From Paraescarpia echinospica (Eukaryota; Annelida; Polychaeta; Sabellida; Siboglinidae), in NCBI GenBank assembly GCA_020002185.1, contig CM034543.1, forward strand, positions 27,211,374 through 27,275,373: a DNA stretch of 64,000 bases. Direction: 5' to 3'. A program made the position numbers and the translations under genes. This document shows, in pieces, positions 35,093 through 46,593 of the stretch. The stretch's first letter is position 1. Each line of letters starts with the position of its first letter. Below the pieces are notes generated by a model. That model did no database searches, was not told the DNA's origin, and saw nothing but the letters and a program-made list of their open reading frames with translations.

Positions 35093-35275
35093 CTGCAGCC
35101 CAGGGAGGACGGCTGTTTCAAACTCATGGTATGTTTCCCAGATCTGGGCGCCTTTACTCGGGTGGAGATCCACAGCTGTGATGGAATGCTCAAACAGTGC
35201 GGATCTTCTGTATACCGTCTGCCTCAGCCATGCCCCTGATGGAATACTGCATGTACTCCAGCCATATCTCCACAG
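35093..35275 (-). pseudogene. SART3: SART3-like exon with a frameshift, 5' part inside a minisatellite
   Basis: Acceptor GCTTATAG, donor CTGCAG/GTGGGT. It reads VEIWLEYMQYSIRGMAEADG, IQKIRTV, then in a shifted frame EHSITAVDLHPSKGAQIWE and TYHEFETAVLPGLQ. This matches SART3 (half-a-TPR region, NIWLEYxQYSxGG...RSVFERAL...LHxxKGxxLWExYxEFE). Two bases appear to be missing at ACTGTTTGAG (about 35200), creating a TGA. The join to the upstream exon is in phase: T from 36433 plus CT from here gives Ser. The first about 45 bp of the exon and its acceptor are repeated in the 80-bp array to the right. Gene decay or an assembly error are both possible. Confidence 0.75.
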
Positions 35276-36137
35276 CTATAAGCACCAACACATGTTGACT
35301 AGGCTAGCAATGCCCCTGATGGAATACTGCATGTATTCCAGCCATAACCCCACAGCTATAAGCACCAACACATGTTGACTAGGCAAGCAATGCCCCTGAT
35401 GGAATACTGCATGTACTCCAGCCATATCTCCACAGCTATAAGCACCAACACATGTTGACTAGGCTAGCAATGCCCCTGATGGAATACTGCATGTATTCCA
35501 GCCATATCTCCACAGCTATAAGCACCAACACATGTTGACTAGGCTAGCAATGCCCCTGATGGAATACTGCATGTACTCCAGTCATATCTCCACAGCTATA
35601 AGCACCAACACATGTTGACTAGGCTAGCAATGCCCCTGATGGAATACTGCATGTACTCCAGTCATATCTCCACAGCTATAAGCACCAACACATGTTGACT
35701 AGGCAAGCAATGCCCCTGATGGAATACTGCATGTACTCCAGCCATATCTCCACAGCTATAAGCACCAACACATGTTGACTAGGCTAGCAATGCCCCTGAT
35801 GGAATACTGCATGTATTCCAGCCATAACCCCACAGCTATAAGCACCAACACATGTTGACTAGGCAAGCAATGCCCCTGATGGACTAGGCTAGCAATGCCC
35901 CTGATGGAATACTGCATGTACTCCAGCCATATCTCCACAGCTATAAGCACCAACACATGTTGACTAGGCTAGCAATGCCCCTGATGGAATACTGCATGTA
36001 CTCCAGCCATATCTCCACAGCTATAAGCACCAACACATGTTGACTAGGCTAGCAATGCCCCTGATGGAATACTGCATGTATTCCAGCCATATCCCACAGC
36101 TATAAGCACCAACACATGTTGACTAGGCTAGCAATGC
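35228..36137. repeat. 80-bp minisatellite carrying a splice acceptor, about 11 units
   Basis: Units start ATGCCCCTGATGGAATACTG at 35230, 35310, 35390, 35470, 35550, 35630, 35710, 35790 and 35870, then after one shortened unit at about 35896, 35976 and 36056. On the minus strand each holds GGTGCTTATAG/CTGTGGAG, the SART3-like acceptor, plus about 45 bp of exon (VEIWLEYMQYSIRG). Variants (TACTCC/TATTCC, ATCTCC/ACCCC, GGCTAGC/GGCAAGC) show unit mixing. The unit next to 35093-35275 is the only one attached to the rest of the exon. Confidence 0.95.
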
Positions 36138-36432
36138 TGATTACTTTTTGTTTCATAGGAGAAATTGTCTACATATTCAGCAAATTACAGGTATGTAGCT
36201 TACAGACTTCTCAAGTTAGATACACACAAAAAAACAGGTCAAATTACCAAGGGCGATTTCAGTGCTTACCCTTGTTCAACATTACAGATACACCTTGCAT
36301 TTAAATGCTTAGTATTTTTTCAAAAGTAGTTACGTAAAATCTATTGGTCATTGGTTGACTTGAGTAAATTCTAAGACACTGATATTTTACTATTTACCGA
36401 TTTCGCACATAGTGACCAGCCCTAATACTCAC

Positions 36433-36542
36433 AGAGGTAGTCCTTGACCGCCCGGTCAAACAGCTTGTATACTGACTGTCTTGCTTTGCTGTCTGATCCC
36501 GCCAACTTGTCCTCATCCTCCTGCCATGTCAACCACACGTCA
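36433..36542 (-). CDS. SART3: SART3-like exon, half-a-TPR region
   Basis: A 110-bp exon with acceptor GTTGGTGAAG and donor CCTCT/GTGAGT. It reads DVWLTWQEDEDKLAGSDSK, then ARQSVYKLFDRAVKDYL, openly. The SART3 equivalent has LWLEWLxDE...HVYDLFEKAVKDYI at this point, so the match is convincing. It starts and ends one base into a codon and joins in phase to the exon at 35275. Upstream exons encoding the N-terminus were not found between here and 56 kb. SART3 acts in the nucleus in U4/U6 snRNP reassembly. Confidence 0.75.
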
Positions 36543-36599
36543 CTTCACCAACCACATGAATCACAACTAAAAATGAAGCAATAGCCGCTAAAGACGTGT

Positions 36600-37100
36600 T
36601 ACACGTTCAAATATCCAAGATAGCATCACAGTGCACAACAGAGATAGAAAAAAAAAAATAAAAAATGTTTATTTAATATATACCTTATAAAAAAATTGAT
36701 GATCTCAAGGGTTGTGAGTTTAAAACAAATATATGCAGGTAAACAATAAATTATTACATTAATCAGAGAAATGGTTTTAAATAGGGGAGTTTGTAAATGA
36801 TTGGTGGAGGTTCATAGTAAACACCTAGGCCCGTATCACGGCGTATGCATGAGCATGGACTACCTTAGGCTCCGCCTAAACTCTAAGCTCGGCCTAACTA
36901 GTCTATAGTTCAGTGAGTGATTTACTAGTGATGCATGAACTGGTCGTAGCGCAAAGATAGCCTCAGCCTATTAAGTATATAGCCTACGGTCCAAAGAGTC
37001 TAAAAAAGGAGTGGTTACTGCCTCGATGCGCGGATTTCCCAGGAATTGCATCGCACTGCGCACGCGCGGGTGATGAGCAGGGTCAAAGTGTTCGATCACG
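36600..37100. other. Noncoding stretch with a candidate Harbinger terminus
   Basis: At 36829 the sequence CTAGGCCCGTATCACGGCG starts a run of AGGCT/CGCCTAA-type motifs resembling the ends of PIF/Harbinger elements, just left of the Myb-like and transposase exons. I did not find the inverted partner on the right. It is listed as a candidate end only. Confidence 0.35.
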
Positions 37101-37133
37101 GCGTGGTCATTGTTTATATTTATGTCAGACAGC

Positions 37134-37248
37134 ATGGACATCCCCGAAGGAGAAACGCGCGCTGGGAAGAAGCGAAAACCGAACTTCAGAGAGGATGAGA
37201 TTCTGTGCTTAGTTGAAGGAATCGCGCATGATAAGTTTGTAATCATGA
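37134..37248 (+). CDS. Myb/SANT-like exon, probable Harbinger accessory protein
   Basis: From ATG at 37134 the frame reads MDIPEGETRAGKKRKPNF, then REDEILCLVEGIAHDKFVI. A possible donor (ATGA/GTAAAT) is at 37249. KKRKPNFxxxEIxxLVEGI resembles the first helix of Myb/SANT-like DNA-binding proteins of the NAIF1/Harbinger type. PIF/Harbinger elements encode such a protein as well as the DDE transposase, and a Harbinger transposase lies nearby on the other strand, so the pairing makes sense. Only the first part of the domain is visible. An in-frame ATG further upstream (37110) is possible. Confidence 0.5.
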
Positions 37249-37369
37249 GTAAATTACAAACTGTGTGTGTGCGTGCGTGCGTGTGTAGTCTTCGAATGTT
37301 TTTGTGTGTGAAATATAGCTTTATTTTGTATGACTTTTTGATAATCAAAAGTATATTACTTTATTAAGT

Positions 37370-38277
37370 GATAAATTAATGTTATAACTTTATTTTGTCT
37401 TACTCTATCATAACCGAAATTGATTTAGTTCAGTGATATTATTTTGTATGACTTTTTCATAGGCAAGTGGTAATTTATTTATGTGATATGTATGCTTATG
37501 ATGTATTGCAGTGAAATTAGGTGACCGTAAAGCTGATTGACTTAATCAAACTTGTTGAAAGCATAAATGATAATACAAAATATATTTTTTATTAAAAGGT
37601 ACATTAATAGACTAGTATATATAACCATTGTGGGAGTAGTTATCATAATTATTGTTCACATTTTGATATAACTGAACCAAATGCGTTAATGGAATACATC
37701 ACAATACTTTATTTACATATAGTTCAACATCCATTGACAAAATAAATGCCTATATTCACATTTCTATAATTGTATGATGAACACTATTGTGAAAGAAAAT
37801 CTTATGCAGGATTGTTATGTAGAAATAATTATTATGTACATTAACATGAAACTCTCACACAATACAATCAGGATAACCTATTATCACAATATGTAATATT
37901 GACAAAACTCACACATAATGCTCATGTTTCAATGGAAGGCACTGACAGCTTTATGTTGGAGACAATCGACGGCCAGTCAGTGGTTTTGCTGGCAGCCACC
38001 TTAAAGTGGCAGGCAGGCATCACTAGGGCAATTATACTACAATAGCAATACACAAGAGCACAGCTGTAGAGTTACATAATAGGACAGAGATCAGTATCCA
38101 CACTCTGTCACATCTACAATGACCTATCAATTAAATTCACAGTCACCTAAACATCTTCTTAATTCTAGACAATAATCATATCAACACATCACTGTCTCTG
38201 CTCTGCTGCACAGAACAACGTGCACGTACATTGATTTATGTGTTACACAAGTTCAAGTGATGGACTTCCACACAGTG
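37370..38277. other. Noncoding stretch between Myb-like exon and transposase
   Basis: AT-rich sequence without a recognised gene. Further exons of the Myb-like protein would lie here, but none could be supported. Confidence 0.4.
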
Positions 38278-41147
38278 TTAGAAGTAATTTCTTACAACTG
38301 CATCTCTAGCTGCTTTCCCTGCAGCAGAGCGTACCCGCTCAGCCACGACTGGAGCGTTGGCTCTGTACACTGGTGGGGGGTTGTTGTCTTGGTCAGGGTC
38401 TGTGTCATCCCCTGGTGGTGGTGGCAGTCCCAGCTCCTTTGCACGGTTGTGCAGCATCACACATGCACAGACGACTTTGCATGCCTTCGTCGGGGTGAGC
38501 CGTATCTCACTGTGAAGGCAATGCCACCTACGTTTCAGCACCCCAATGCACCGTTCAACGGTGCTTCGTGTGATGCAGTGGGCATCCGTGTACACTCGTT
38601 CCCGCTGATCCCGCGGGTTGAGAATCGGTGTGAGCAGCCACTCACGTAACATGTACCCACTGTCGCCAAGCAACACTCCAGTCAATGGCTTCTGAGGTGC
38701 TTCAAACACTGCAAACAGAGCCGATTCCCTCAGAATTCTGGAGTCGTGTACAGAACCCGGCCACTAGGCAATGCAGTTGATGATCCGCATGTCAGCATCA
38801 CAAATCAACTACAACAGAGACAGTTGACACTCATTTAATGTGCATGTTTTTATACCTGAATCAATGTAGTTTTTCTTTTTGTCTGAAATACATGAAACTG
38901 TGTAGTTAGTACATGAAACAAAACTGTGTTTTACATCTTATTTCGAAGTCGTCAGAAATAACCACGACTGGGGTGAAATAAAATGAATTGTAGTTATTCA
39001 GTGTTGTATTTGTAACTGAAAGATTTCGTGCAAGCAGAATTAAACCGCATTTTAGTATTAATATTATTAAGTATAAATGAAATAAAAAATAAAGTTATAT
39101 GTTTGGATGTTTTTGCATTTGAACACATTGGTAATATCAAACATACAATAATAAAAAGATTTTTTAGGTAGGTACAAAGATCCAAGTATTCCACTGCCCT
39201 CCCTTGATTAGTCATGAATAGAACAGCCTGCTTGATATTGATGGGATCATACTGGTAACAGTTGTATTGAGCAGCCATTCAAGCAATAAAACCCTAGGAT
39301 ACAAGCATCTCTGTATGCTACTGTACCCTGTCCACAGAGTGTAGCCATGTCTTATCCTGTGCAAGGAACATTTGAACAATAGTTGGGACTGGAGGGCGGC
39401 TGTTACTCATTGCAACTAAGTGGCCTGTGCAAACAAGGCAGCTTCTGCAATCAGGTAAGAAATATCAGTGACTGGTATAAAAGGCAAAATTACATGTTTC
39501 ACATTGAACAGTATATAGGTGTTTTATTTCAGAATTGTATAATAATTATTATTATTGAAATCCACAGTGTGAATGTCAATAACTTTCTATCCTAAAAAAA
39601 ATACTAATCAAGTACATATATGGGGTCAAATACAATTAAAAGTATTTAAATACAAATACATGAGGATGTATTTCAAATTCTTTTCAAAATAATTTTTATA
39701 AGACAGCCTACAGCAAAACAATAGCAAATCTTATATCGAGATATGTTGTTTATTGCCATAAATTCATGATGTTATGTATAACTATTACATGAGATATTCC
39801 TTACAGACTGGCATTATCTGGTATGCTGTAAAATTGCAACAATGTAGGCAAGTAATAGTCTAGCTTGGGAAGCCCCCACCTTCCCCTCAACCCACAGAGT
39901 GCAAACATGTCTTATCAGTTCACACAATCATTGACACAATAGCAGGCCTTAGCAACTAGCAGGGTTGGTTAGCTGGGGCAATAAAACCATGATCAATAGA
40001 GACGCAGGCTAGTGCAACAGAGTGCTGTTGTTGCTAATTGCATCTTCCTCACAGGTGACAACTGACAAAATGATCCTGCCTTCACTGGTATGCTTTCATA
40101 ACAATCTCAGTGACTTCCCACATTATGGTTTTCTTTCTGACTGGAAAATGTGGTCAATTGTCAAAAGAACCAGTAAATTTGTTAACTCAAGAAGTTAAAC
40201 AAGATAGGCGAATACAAAATCTAACTTATCATTTATTAATAACCATTGCCCAGATAAATGTATTTGAAATTATATTTGAAAGTATTTGAAATTTTCAAAT
40301 ACTTTAGGGAATATTCAAATATAAACTTTCATTTCATTAGTGTTAAATGCAATTACAAATACTTTAAACAAATTATTTTAATACTTTCAAATACAAATGT
40401 ATTTAACCCCATGTCTGATCAAGTATTTGTATACGTTCTCAATTGTTGACTTGGCACATACACTTAGTAATTGTATTTGAATACTTCATAAATTATTCAA
40501 GTACTTTAAGAAGTGTTTCACCCAAGTATGTGTGTTACTACTAGTATGTTATATTAGGGTCATATTCCATAATGGCTTTAGAAAATATTTGATAAATCAC
40601 ACCTCACCTGCACGTTTATGGAGTGGAAATTCTTCCGGTTAACATACTCGTGCTCGTTGATTCGGGGTGCCTGGATGCGGACGTGGGTACCGTCAATGCA
40701 CCCCACCACGTTAGGGAATCCTGCCAGTCGGAGAAATTTCGCCTTTTGCAGGTCGGCTTGTTGCTGCGTCGGCATATGTACCCACTCGTGCATCCGAGCG
40801 ACCAAAGCGTTGGTCACACGGTTAATCGTTCTAGATGCTGTCGACTGGTCTATCCCGATTGTCTCTGCCACCAAGTTCTGAAAACACCCCGTGGCATACA
40901 TTCGCAATGCTACCATGACTTGCAGAGCAGTTGGCAAGGAGCCTTCACTGCCTTGTCGCGTTTCGGGGTATTCCAGCTGGTTTCTGAGTTTATCCACGAT
41001 TGTCAGTATATTATCACGGCGAAATCTGAACTTCTCATACAATTCTGTATCATCGTATATTTCCATTGGGTTCGTTCTATCCCGGAATATGCGATTTCTT
41101 CTCAGATTCCTCCGCTGTCGTCTTCGCCAAACTACCACGGCCGCCAT
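38278..41147 (-). pseudogene. PIF/Harbinger DDE transposase (HARBI1-like), two exons, one internal stop
   Basis: Exon 1 (41147-40608, 180 codons from ATG) contains LPTALQVMVALRMYATGCFQ, the helix-turn-helix-like TASRTINRVTNAL, and FPNVVGCIDGTHVRIQAP with the first catalytic Asp. It ends GTGCAG/GTGAGG in phase 0. Exon 2 (38808-38278, 177 codons) starts after GTTGTAG with LICDADMRIINC and contains WPGSVHDSRIL, GDSGYMLREWL (second Asp) and RSTVERCIGVLKRRW (Glu), ending at TAA. The spliced length (about 356 codons) fits the HARBI1 family (about 350). One codon breaks it: TAG at 38764-38766 where family members have Arg or Lys (ARWPG). Everything else is intact, so inactivation is recent or the stop is an error. 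Confidence 0.85.
39615..40417. mobile_element. 803-bp nonautonomous hAT-type element with 8-bp target duplication
   Basis: The left end CATATATGGGGTCAAATAC (39615) and the inverted right end CAGACATGGGGTTAAATAC (40417) match at 16 of 19 positions. They are flanked by the identical octamer ATCAAGTA at 39607-39614 and 40418-40425. An 8-bp target duplication with CA-starting inverted repeats is typical of hAT. Inner sequence is AT-rich, with many AAATAC-type motifs near both ends and no coding capacity. It lies in the intron of the Harbinger transposase, so it inserted later than that element. Confidence 0.8.
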
Positions 41148-42340
41148 TTTTCCTCGATTACTTTAGAGCTACTTTATTTATATATCTACTTTATTTACTT
41201 GTTTATATATCTTAGACATCTAGTTTTTATTTTTCATAGTTTTTTAATATAGATATATATATTTTTATGTTTTTTATGTGTATTTTTTATGTATTGCTTC
41301 GATGAATTTGAAAAGCGCCTTTGAGCAGTTTAGGCTGAAAGGAGCGCTATATAAATATGCATATATTATATTATAGATTAATTAATAAAATATGTTATTA
41401 TTTAATATTTACATTGTTTTAAATGTACTAGTATTTTTACTCATAGTCGTGAGAATGTACTCGTACTTGTACTCGTACTCAGCTTTTAGCAATGTACTCA
41501 TACTCATCCATCGTCAAAGTACTCGTACTCATGAAAATGTACTCGGCCCCAGGTCTGTCTCAAAGTTAACATTCTGAGTTAGGAGCGCTGCGTTCCTAAA
41601 GTAAAATAATTAGGAGCAAAACATATTTTTTAGAAGCACACATGCTTTGACTAATTAAAATGCAAAACAAAATGTGTTATGGTATATTATTAAGCACAAT
41701 TTTATATCAACACAATATATGGGGTTCTGAATTATCATCTCTGCTATTAATACAACATTTTGCTTGTAATAAATTCCAGATACACTTATGTAATTTGACC
41801 TAGCCATGTGTTCTACCTGATAATTTTGTTGATACTTACAACCTAGCAATTATTTAAGCGAGTTAAATTATCCACATTTATTTTGACTATATGTTTTCCA
41901 TATAGTATTAACACATGGAACACTCTCTCCTTTATATTCCGACATCCATGTTGAATTTTGCATAGCCATAAGTTATTTCACTGTTTCAATTTTAAACAAA
42001 CAAACAAACAAACAGCTGGTTAAGTTAGTTAGTTAGTAAATAATTGCCCCGTACAGTAACTGAATGCCCAAGAATAGGGGTATCTGCATTGGACTTTGTG
42101 GCTATAGCCTTAGGCACAAAATCATAATTCACTTGCTACAATTTATCAACATTTTGTTGCCCTAGCTGGTATAAGCAGGGACAGAGAAAAAAGTTGTCAT
42201 CATGCACACTTTGTTTGATGACCCACATTTCAAGTCGCACATAGCAACTAAATCAATTTATTTAGTCGCAGGCGTAAGATTATACTCGCAAATGCGACTA
42301 GGTAGTCGCAACGTCGAGCCCTGGGTAGGGTGGCTATTGG
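41148..42340. repeat. Transposon-end fragments right of the Harbinger gene
   Basis: Three pieces are visible. AAAAGCGCCTTTGAGCAG...GGAGCGCTATATAAAT (41307-41356) is a common tail motif of invertebrate LINE/SINE elements. Repeated ACTCGTACTC motifs (about 41410-41530) end in GGCCCCAGGTCTG. AGTCGCA motifs end in GTCGAGCCCTG at about 42320, whose complement CAGGGCTCGAC resembles a hAT end. Partner ends were not found. Confidence 0.45.
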
Positions 42341-44040
42341 CAGGTTTACCATTGTGATAGCTGCATTACTGTTGCAATATTATTATGATAGTATCGTGAT
42401 AGTATTATGTTACATAAGAGGTTGTTCTGGTGTTTTGCTTTTATTACGTACAGCAGATTTGGGAAGCAACAGAACAGTAACATTATTATACATATACTGG
42501 TGGGCGCATATTTATACATGCATTATTACACATATACTGGTGCCATTTTTACTAAAACCTGATCAAATTGTTCCATAAGATATTTATGTGCTAAATCTCT
42601 AAAGTATAACACATATTCCTTCCAATTTCTGCAAACAAACTGTTACAAAAGTTGATTTGAGTGAAGTACTTACGAAAATGTACCGGCAAAATCCAAATCT
42701 CGCCGAAGAATTCGTGGGTCCTATCTACGCTGTGTAAATTGTTCGCGTGTCACGTGAATCAATGCAAGACCATGGTCATGCAGTGTATTTAAATAGGCCA
42801 AGAGCGTTAGAACACAAGATTTGAGTGCCACAAATGTTGACCTGCCCTGAATTTTCCGGTCGTGAGTATACACCCTTTGATATACAGAGTAGGCTTGGGC
42901 AAGGATTTTTCACAGAAAATGTCACAATTTCAACATGGTCTGCAACTAACAGGAATTGCTGTAAGCCAATAAAAAGCACATCACCACAAAAGTTCTACAT
43001 GTTGTTTGTTTATGCACCAAACTTCAGTTCAATAACTTTATTATTATAAAGTGTACAAGCTTTTATAAAATGCTCTAACCGGCGTGCTGAAGGCCTGAGC
43101 GGCACACGCGCTGTATGAACCGCCGTATTTCGCTGACCTGCGAAACGTGACTCGCCAAGATTTTTGCAGTGCTGCAAAATCAGCCAAATCCATGCCTTGT
43201 TCAAAACCTTGGCGCCTCGCCAAATGTTGTTGCATTAAGACACAGTCACTTTTTTCTATGGCTTGAAATGTTATTTGACTAATCGGTGATGGTCTCCCGT
43301 CTGTACGTAAAAAAAATGTCCCTGCAAGTTTGCATTTAATGGCTACCAATCACCAAGCAGTCATCTTTCACCCACATCTTCAAAAATTCTAATCCAATCA
43401 CCCGGAGACCAATGCACTCATTATTTGTTTAATGACATATAATGATAAATAACAATGTTTAGTATCACACATCCCAACACTAGTAGTGACTAATTGCATA
43501 TTGTGTGTGTTAAAAGAGCCTGCCCCCCCACAATAATACTACGATCCGCCGGCATGATGTCTTCCGCACGCTTAATTGTCGGCCTGTGGTTGCCTATCTA
43601 GGTCACAGTTGTCAAAGTTGCTGGCAGTCAGCAGTGTTTGTGCCGTCACGTTAGTAGCTAGCTATCTAGGCCTATATTATTATTCAGAGAGGTACCAACA
43701 GTGGCTTAAAGATAGAACTAGCTTATTTTCTGTTTGTTGACCTATTGTTAACAATGATATTTTGAATAGCAATTTGATAAGTGTGGATAGATTTTTTTGT
43801 AAATAAAATGGCATTTTCCAAATTATAGCCATACATGTCTATAAGTATGATTATTTTAATGTTTGACTTTTTACTGTATTCAGTGCAATATATCTCAGTT
43901 TCTGTTCAACCTAGGGCCCAACAATATTTTGCATACCTATTACTTGTATAATAATCTCTGGGTATACTAAATATGGTGTGAATTGATACATAATTAAAAT
44001 GTTATGTCACGCTGAATATCACGTTTTGTCTTAAAAATCC
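42341..44040. other. No gene recognised
   Basis: AT-rich sequence with an imperfect local repeat (ACATATACTGGTG at about 42490 and 42533). Open frames at about 42776-43349 on the minus strand resemble nothing I recognise and lack splice or start support. Confidence 0.4.
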
Positions 44041-44132
44041 TTTTACAAAGAAATTAATAAAATCATTGCATGCCAGTTTAATGCAATAAAACATGTTGTA
44101 CTGTCTATATATATATATATATTTATATAAAT

Positions 44133-44180
44133 TTGAAAAATGACATTCAGATAAATATAAATGTGGACAAATGGAGGATC

Positions 44181-44215
<35 letters not shown>

Positions 44216-44266
44216 TAACTATGATCCTCCATTTGTCCACATGTATCTGAATGTCATGTTTCAAAA
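44133..44266. repeat. Long inverted repeat with TA loop
   Basis: Left arm 44133-44182 and right arm 44220-44266 are near-perfect complements over about 45 bp (GTGGACAAATGGAGGATCAT pairs with ATGATCCTCCATTTGTCCAC), apart from a 7-bp insertion (AATATAA) in the left arm. The loop is about 40 bp of TA repeats. Confidence 0.9.
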
Positions 44267-44429
44267 TTATCTATATTGGTTGGATATTGTTAATTGTCAA
44301 AATCGCACATTTCTCTATTTTTAAAGCAGTATATATGTTACTATATAAATTTGTGTTAAACCTAGCCCAATTATATTTGGTACACACATTACCTGTATAT
44401 GTATATGCTTGGTTATTTAAATGCTTTGG

Positions 44430-44530
44430 CTTGACGGAGGTCACGCGCAATATTTTGATTGTGACGAAGGCAAACCGCGACGTACTGGATACGTCAATTG
44501 CGTTCGTGACAACATCATACGTACAGAGGA
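44430..44530. repeat. Dispersed repeat related to copies A and B
   Basis: GGCTTGACGGAGGTCACGCG ... GTACTGGATACGTCAATTG matches 10402-10500 and 26703-26800 at roughly 75% by eye, in the same orientation. Confidence 0.65.
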
Positions 44531-46240
44531 AGTAATGTGTAAAATGGCAGTTTCTTACATGGAAACAATAGGATAGATGCTAGAATACTTCGATCCCCCA
44601 CACTGTTGCTGCTGGCACAAACGTCGCTTTCCGACATCAGCTTCGTTTTTCAGCTATTGATTATACCAAAGATTAATTATCCGATAAACTTGGCTTCGGT
44701 ACAATAAATTCAACCAATATGTCCTACATAATACATACTTCATTTAAAACACAGACAACCCTTTGTTATTTGGGTCATTCACAAATCATAGATATAGGCC
44801 TACGCATGTTTCGAATACATCCATATATGGCTGATACTACCGAAAATATCCACAATAGCCAAAACTGTGTCTAGTCCACCAAATCATTAGAATGGCTTTA
44901 ATACTAGTATAAATAACTTTTTCGGATGGAGCTCTGTGTGCTCTTTCGACATAGTTGGTTTTCATATGTGCCGACATGTACGTGGTACTTATAACCTATA
45001 AGACTTTTTGTGTCGGAAATATGCTCAAACTGCCTGTTTTGGCTAGAACTTCGCAGTTCTCACGGAGGTGTTGACGTAAGCTTATTATACAGTGCAGGTA
45101 CTTTGTTTCTAACAATTACGTGTACCACCTCTTCAAAGAGCTGAACAATGCCTATTACTCAAAGGAGCAGATATCGGTACAAATGGAGACATTATATACA
45201 AAAGCCTTACATTAGTTCTGTCCGATTTAGTTGACTCACAATGTTGCAACTGTAATCCTATACTCTACGATCAACTGGATGGGTCAAACCAAACTTGCTC
45301 AAAATCCAGTAGACACATCTGATTCTCAAACAAGTCAATATAGAAACAGCACAATCTTCAACACGGTGTAACGACACAGAGTCATGTTCAACATAATTCT
45401 ATAAGCGTCATGGAATTACTGTGAATGTGGCTATGTAAACCGCCCCTGCGTTGGGATATGAGGAGCTGTAAAACGTAAGTGAAGAAAGGGACACTTGTCA
45501 CGATGGCGCACGACGTCTATGTATGGGGTATTTCCCAGAATGAGTCAGATTTGCCGTACCTATAGGATATGAACGATGCGGTGAATGAAATTTCAGCAAA
45601 CCATCCCGCGGATCTGTTAGAGTCCAAGGCTCAATGAGGACCCACGCTGTGATGCTAGTCAACTATTATTTAGTGCATCGTTAAGACATCGTATTCCAAT
45701 CCTTGTGAGGGTCGTTTGGGTAATGACCATCATACATGTCCAGGGTATGCCATGAGGAAAATAAAAAGGAACCAGGAGTGTCCATGCATAACATAACAAC
45801 AGTAAAGGAAGAAGAAAATATGACAAGCTGACAACTGTGGAACCAACAACTCAACAATCTCAGATATCAGCAAAGAGGTCGTACGTTAATGGAAAACACA
45901 GGAAGTGGTTATTGTTGGGAACTTGAAAGGCGACCATGAAATGTGATTTTGTTTCAACCCAGCCTGACCAATAACCTCAATCATACGTTGGAGATTGGAG
46001 ACTTCTTGCCGGAAGGTCAGTGGTTCAGCATGTCAAAATGATGTCCGACAGTAGGCAGGGCATACATTTTGAACATCACCGCGGCGAAACATCTCCTACC
46101 CATTTTAAGGCGTCGGAACCGGCAGGATGATTTGGTTAGCTGAAAATAGAATTAGTAGCCACCCAATATTTGGGGAAGGGGTGCATTTTGTAGTTTAGTG
46201 AGTGTCAAAGCGACTGCAGCTTGAGTAATTGGTGAGATAT
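44531..46240. other. No gene recognised
   Basis: More GC-balanced than its surroundings, but I find no protein similarity, splice-bounded exon or RNA gene. Confidence 0.4.
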
Positions 46241-46469
46241 AATTGAATGGGGAGGGATGGAATTCTGTGGAGATTTTTGGAGAACCTCCGGGAATGCATT
46301 TGGAGGTTTTTGGTAAGCTTCAAGGGAATGCCATTAGATGGTCGTCATTTCAAGAATTAAAACGTTTTGTTGGTCAGTTGTGCATCCGTCTACCATTGTT
46401 CCCGAATTATGCAAGTTCTATGTTTCTAATTGTATAGGTATTAATAGATATTGCATACTTTTCACACAT

Positions 46470-46515
46470 ACGCACACCCACCATACAAGCACGCACGCAC
46501 GCCACACCCACGACG

Positions 46516-46549
<34 letters not shown>

Positions 46550-46550
46550 A
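46470..46550. repeat. CA-rich microsatellite
   Basis: ACGCACACCC and GCACGCACGC motifs followed by GCGCGCG and a (CA)n run to 46549. Confidence 0.9.
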
Positions 46551-46593
46551 ATATTCAAACGATTTAAGATTCACTTAAATACCATTTCACTAC

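Noticed and set aside
35228..36137. Regular repeats as a CRISPR array
   Set aside because: The whole 80-bp unit is repeated without unique spacers, the genome is eukaryotic, and the unit is an exon/intron border.
36829..41600. A complete Harbinger element bounded by GGCCCGTATCACGGCG
   Set aside because: No inverted partner was found on the right side, so only a candidate left end is reported.
43850..44410. Direct repeats flanking the palindrome as LTRs
   Set aside because: Similarity is short and weak, with no primer-binding site, polypurine tract or coding region.
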